From positions 372,001 through 436,000 of the forward strand of contig CBDDDJ010000004.1 of the NCBI GenBank assembly GCA_965226475.1: a stretch of DNA of 64,000 nt. The letters run 5' to 3'. Source of the DNA: JASLMY01 sp965226475 (lineage in GTDB: Bacteria > Pseudomonadota > Alphaproteobacteria > GCA-2731375). This document shows positions 63,529 to 64,000 of the stretch, piece after piece. The first letter of the stretch is position 1. Each line of letters opens with the position of its first letter. The notes under the pieces were generated by a model. It had not been told where the DNA came from, ran no database searches, and saw only the letters and a program-made list of their open reading frames with translations. Position numbers and translations under genes: made by a program.

Positions 63529-64000
63529 ATGGAACTGACCGGCGAATATCGCATTCCGGCGAGCCGGATGCAGGTGTGGGCGGCGCTCAACGATCCGGCG
63601 GTGCTGAAGGACTGCATCCCGGGCTGCGAGACGTTGGAGAAGACCGACGACACCCATTTCGAGGCGACGGTGACCTCGAAGGTCGGCCCGGTGAAGGCCA
63701 GGTTCAAGGGCGCCGTGACGCTCTCGGAGCTCGACCCGCCGAACGGCTATACCATCACCGGCGAGGGCAAGGGCGGGCCCGCCGGCTTCGCCAAGGGCGG
63801 CGCCAAGGTGAGGCTGAACGAAGACGGCGACGTGACGATCCTGAGCTACGAGGCCCACGCCGCCGTCGGCGGCAAGCTGGCGCAGCTCGGCTCGCGACTG
63901 ATCGACGGCACGGCCCGCAAGCTCGCCGACGAGTTCTTCACCAGCTTCTCCGAACGCGCGGCCCTGGCGCCGGCGGTCCCCCTCGCCGCCACCGTCGTCG
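63529..64000 (+). CDS. CoxG-like SRPBCC protein (carbon monoxide dehydrogenase subunit G family), partial
   Basis: The first 157 residues are in view; the gene runs off the window. MELTGEYRIPASRMQVWAAL, NDPAVLKDCIPGCETLEKTD, VGPVKARFKGAVTLSELDPP and GGKLAQLGSRLIDGTARKLA are typical of CoxG, a helix-grip protein proposed to recruit CO dehydrogenase to the membrane. coxMSL genes, if present, would lie beyond the right edge. Many CoxG-like genes are unlinked to CO oxidation. Confidence 0.9.
   Translation, partial: MELTGEYRIPASRMQVWAALNDPAVLKDCIPGCETLEKTDDTHFEATVTSKVGPVKARFKGAVTLSELDPPNGYTITGEGKGGPAGFAKGGAKVRLNEDGDVTILSYEAHAAVGGKLAQLGSRLIDGTARKLADEFFTSFSERAALAPAVPLAATVV

Overview
The window reads as the chromosome of a high-GC alphaproteobacterium, probably Rhodospirillales-like; the genus cannot be named. 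The evidence is strong G/C at third codon positions, an ATP synthase operon in the order atpH-A-G-D-C without F0 genes, a perfect CtrA-type box (TTAA-N7-TTAAC), a DUF1192 gene, and an accessory content of acyl-CoA, SDR, MaoC, LLM, TRAP and oligopeptide-ABC genes. No rRNA, tRNA, CRISPR array or prophage was recognised.

Layout. 0-2.3 kb: an IS1595-family end and a complete IS5-family element lie inside a broken, lower-GC gene with a HEPN-like RHALAH motif. 2.3-8.6 kb: metal hydrolase, epimerase, amidase, NAD(P)HX repair enzyme, malonyl-CoA decarboxylase. 8.6-12.1 kb: copper block (truncated merR/cueR, P-type ATPase with a MerR-type promoter, cytochrome c, Cys-rich exported protein). 12.2-22.9 kb: MAPEG protein, several metallo-beta-lactamase-fold (MBL) hydrolases (one frameshifted), CmcJ-like oxidoreductase, LysR regulator displaced from its promoter by an IS1595 copy, epimerase plus AlgE-like porin, membrane-anchored LuxR. 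23-26 kb: Lrp regulator with paired palindromes, proline-racemase-family enzyme, LLM oxidoreductase. 26.2-27.2 kb: decayed IS1595 copy. 27.3-33.5 kb: P450 coupled to a FAD/Fe-S dehydrogenase, divergent from serine-glyoxylate aminotransferase and enoyl-CoA hydratase. 33.5-39.2 kb: five-gene oligopeptide ABC operon. 39.3-42.1 kb: VWA protein, exported protein, D-glutamate-cyclase-family protein, dioxygenase remnant. 42.2-47.1 kb: F1 ATP synthase. 47.2-47.8 kb: decayed toxin-antitoxin-like locus with palindromes. 47.9-50.7 kb: quinone oxidoreductase, DUF1192, a predicted small RNA preceded by a CtrA box, a gutted agmatinase, a universal stress protein. 50.8-55.7 kb: membrane protein, very strong hairpin, glutamine amidotransferase, MOSC protein, broken TRAP binding protein, acyl-CoA dehydrogenase. 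55.9-64 kb: exported protein, GmhB-like phosphatase, 2-hydroxyacid dehydrogenase, MaoC hydratase split from its SDR partner by a second IS5-family copy, a BadH-like SDR, DUF4149 protein and the start of a CoxG-like protein.

The dominant theme is decay in progress: five IS copies of two families with readable target duplications, plus about eight genes carrying point frameshifts, in-frame stops, internal deletions or truncations, among intact core genes. This is what a genome under relaxed selection (for example host-associated) can look like, but an uncorrected assembly could mimic the single-base lesions. The best candidates for something undescribed are the CtrA-linked small RNA at 49.2 kb, the HEPN-like locus at 0.4-1.9 kb, and the two regulatory rewirings by IS insertion (LysR start codon; SDR stop codon).
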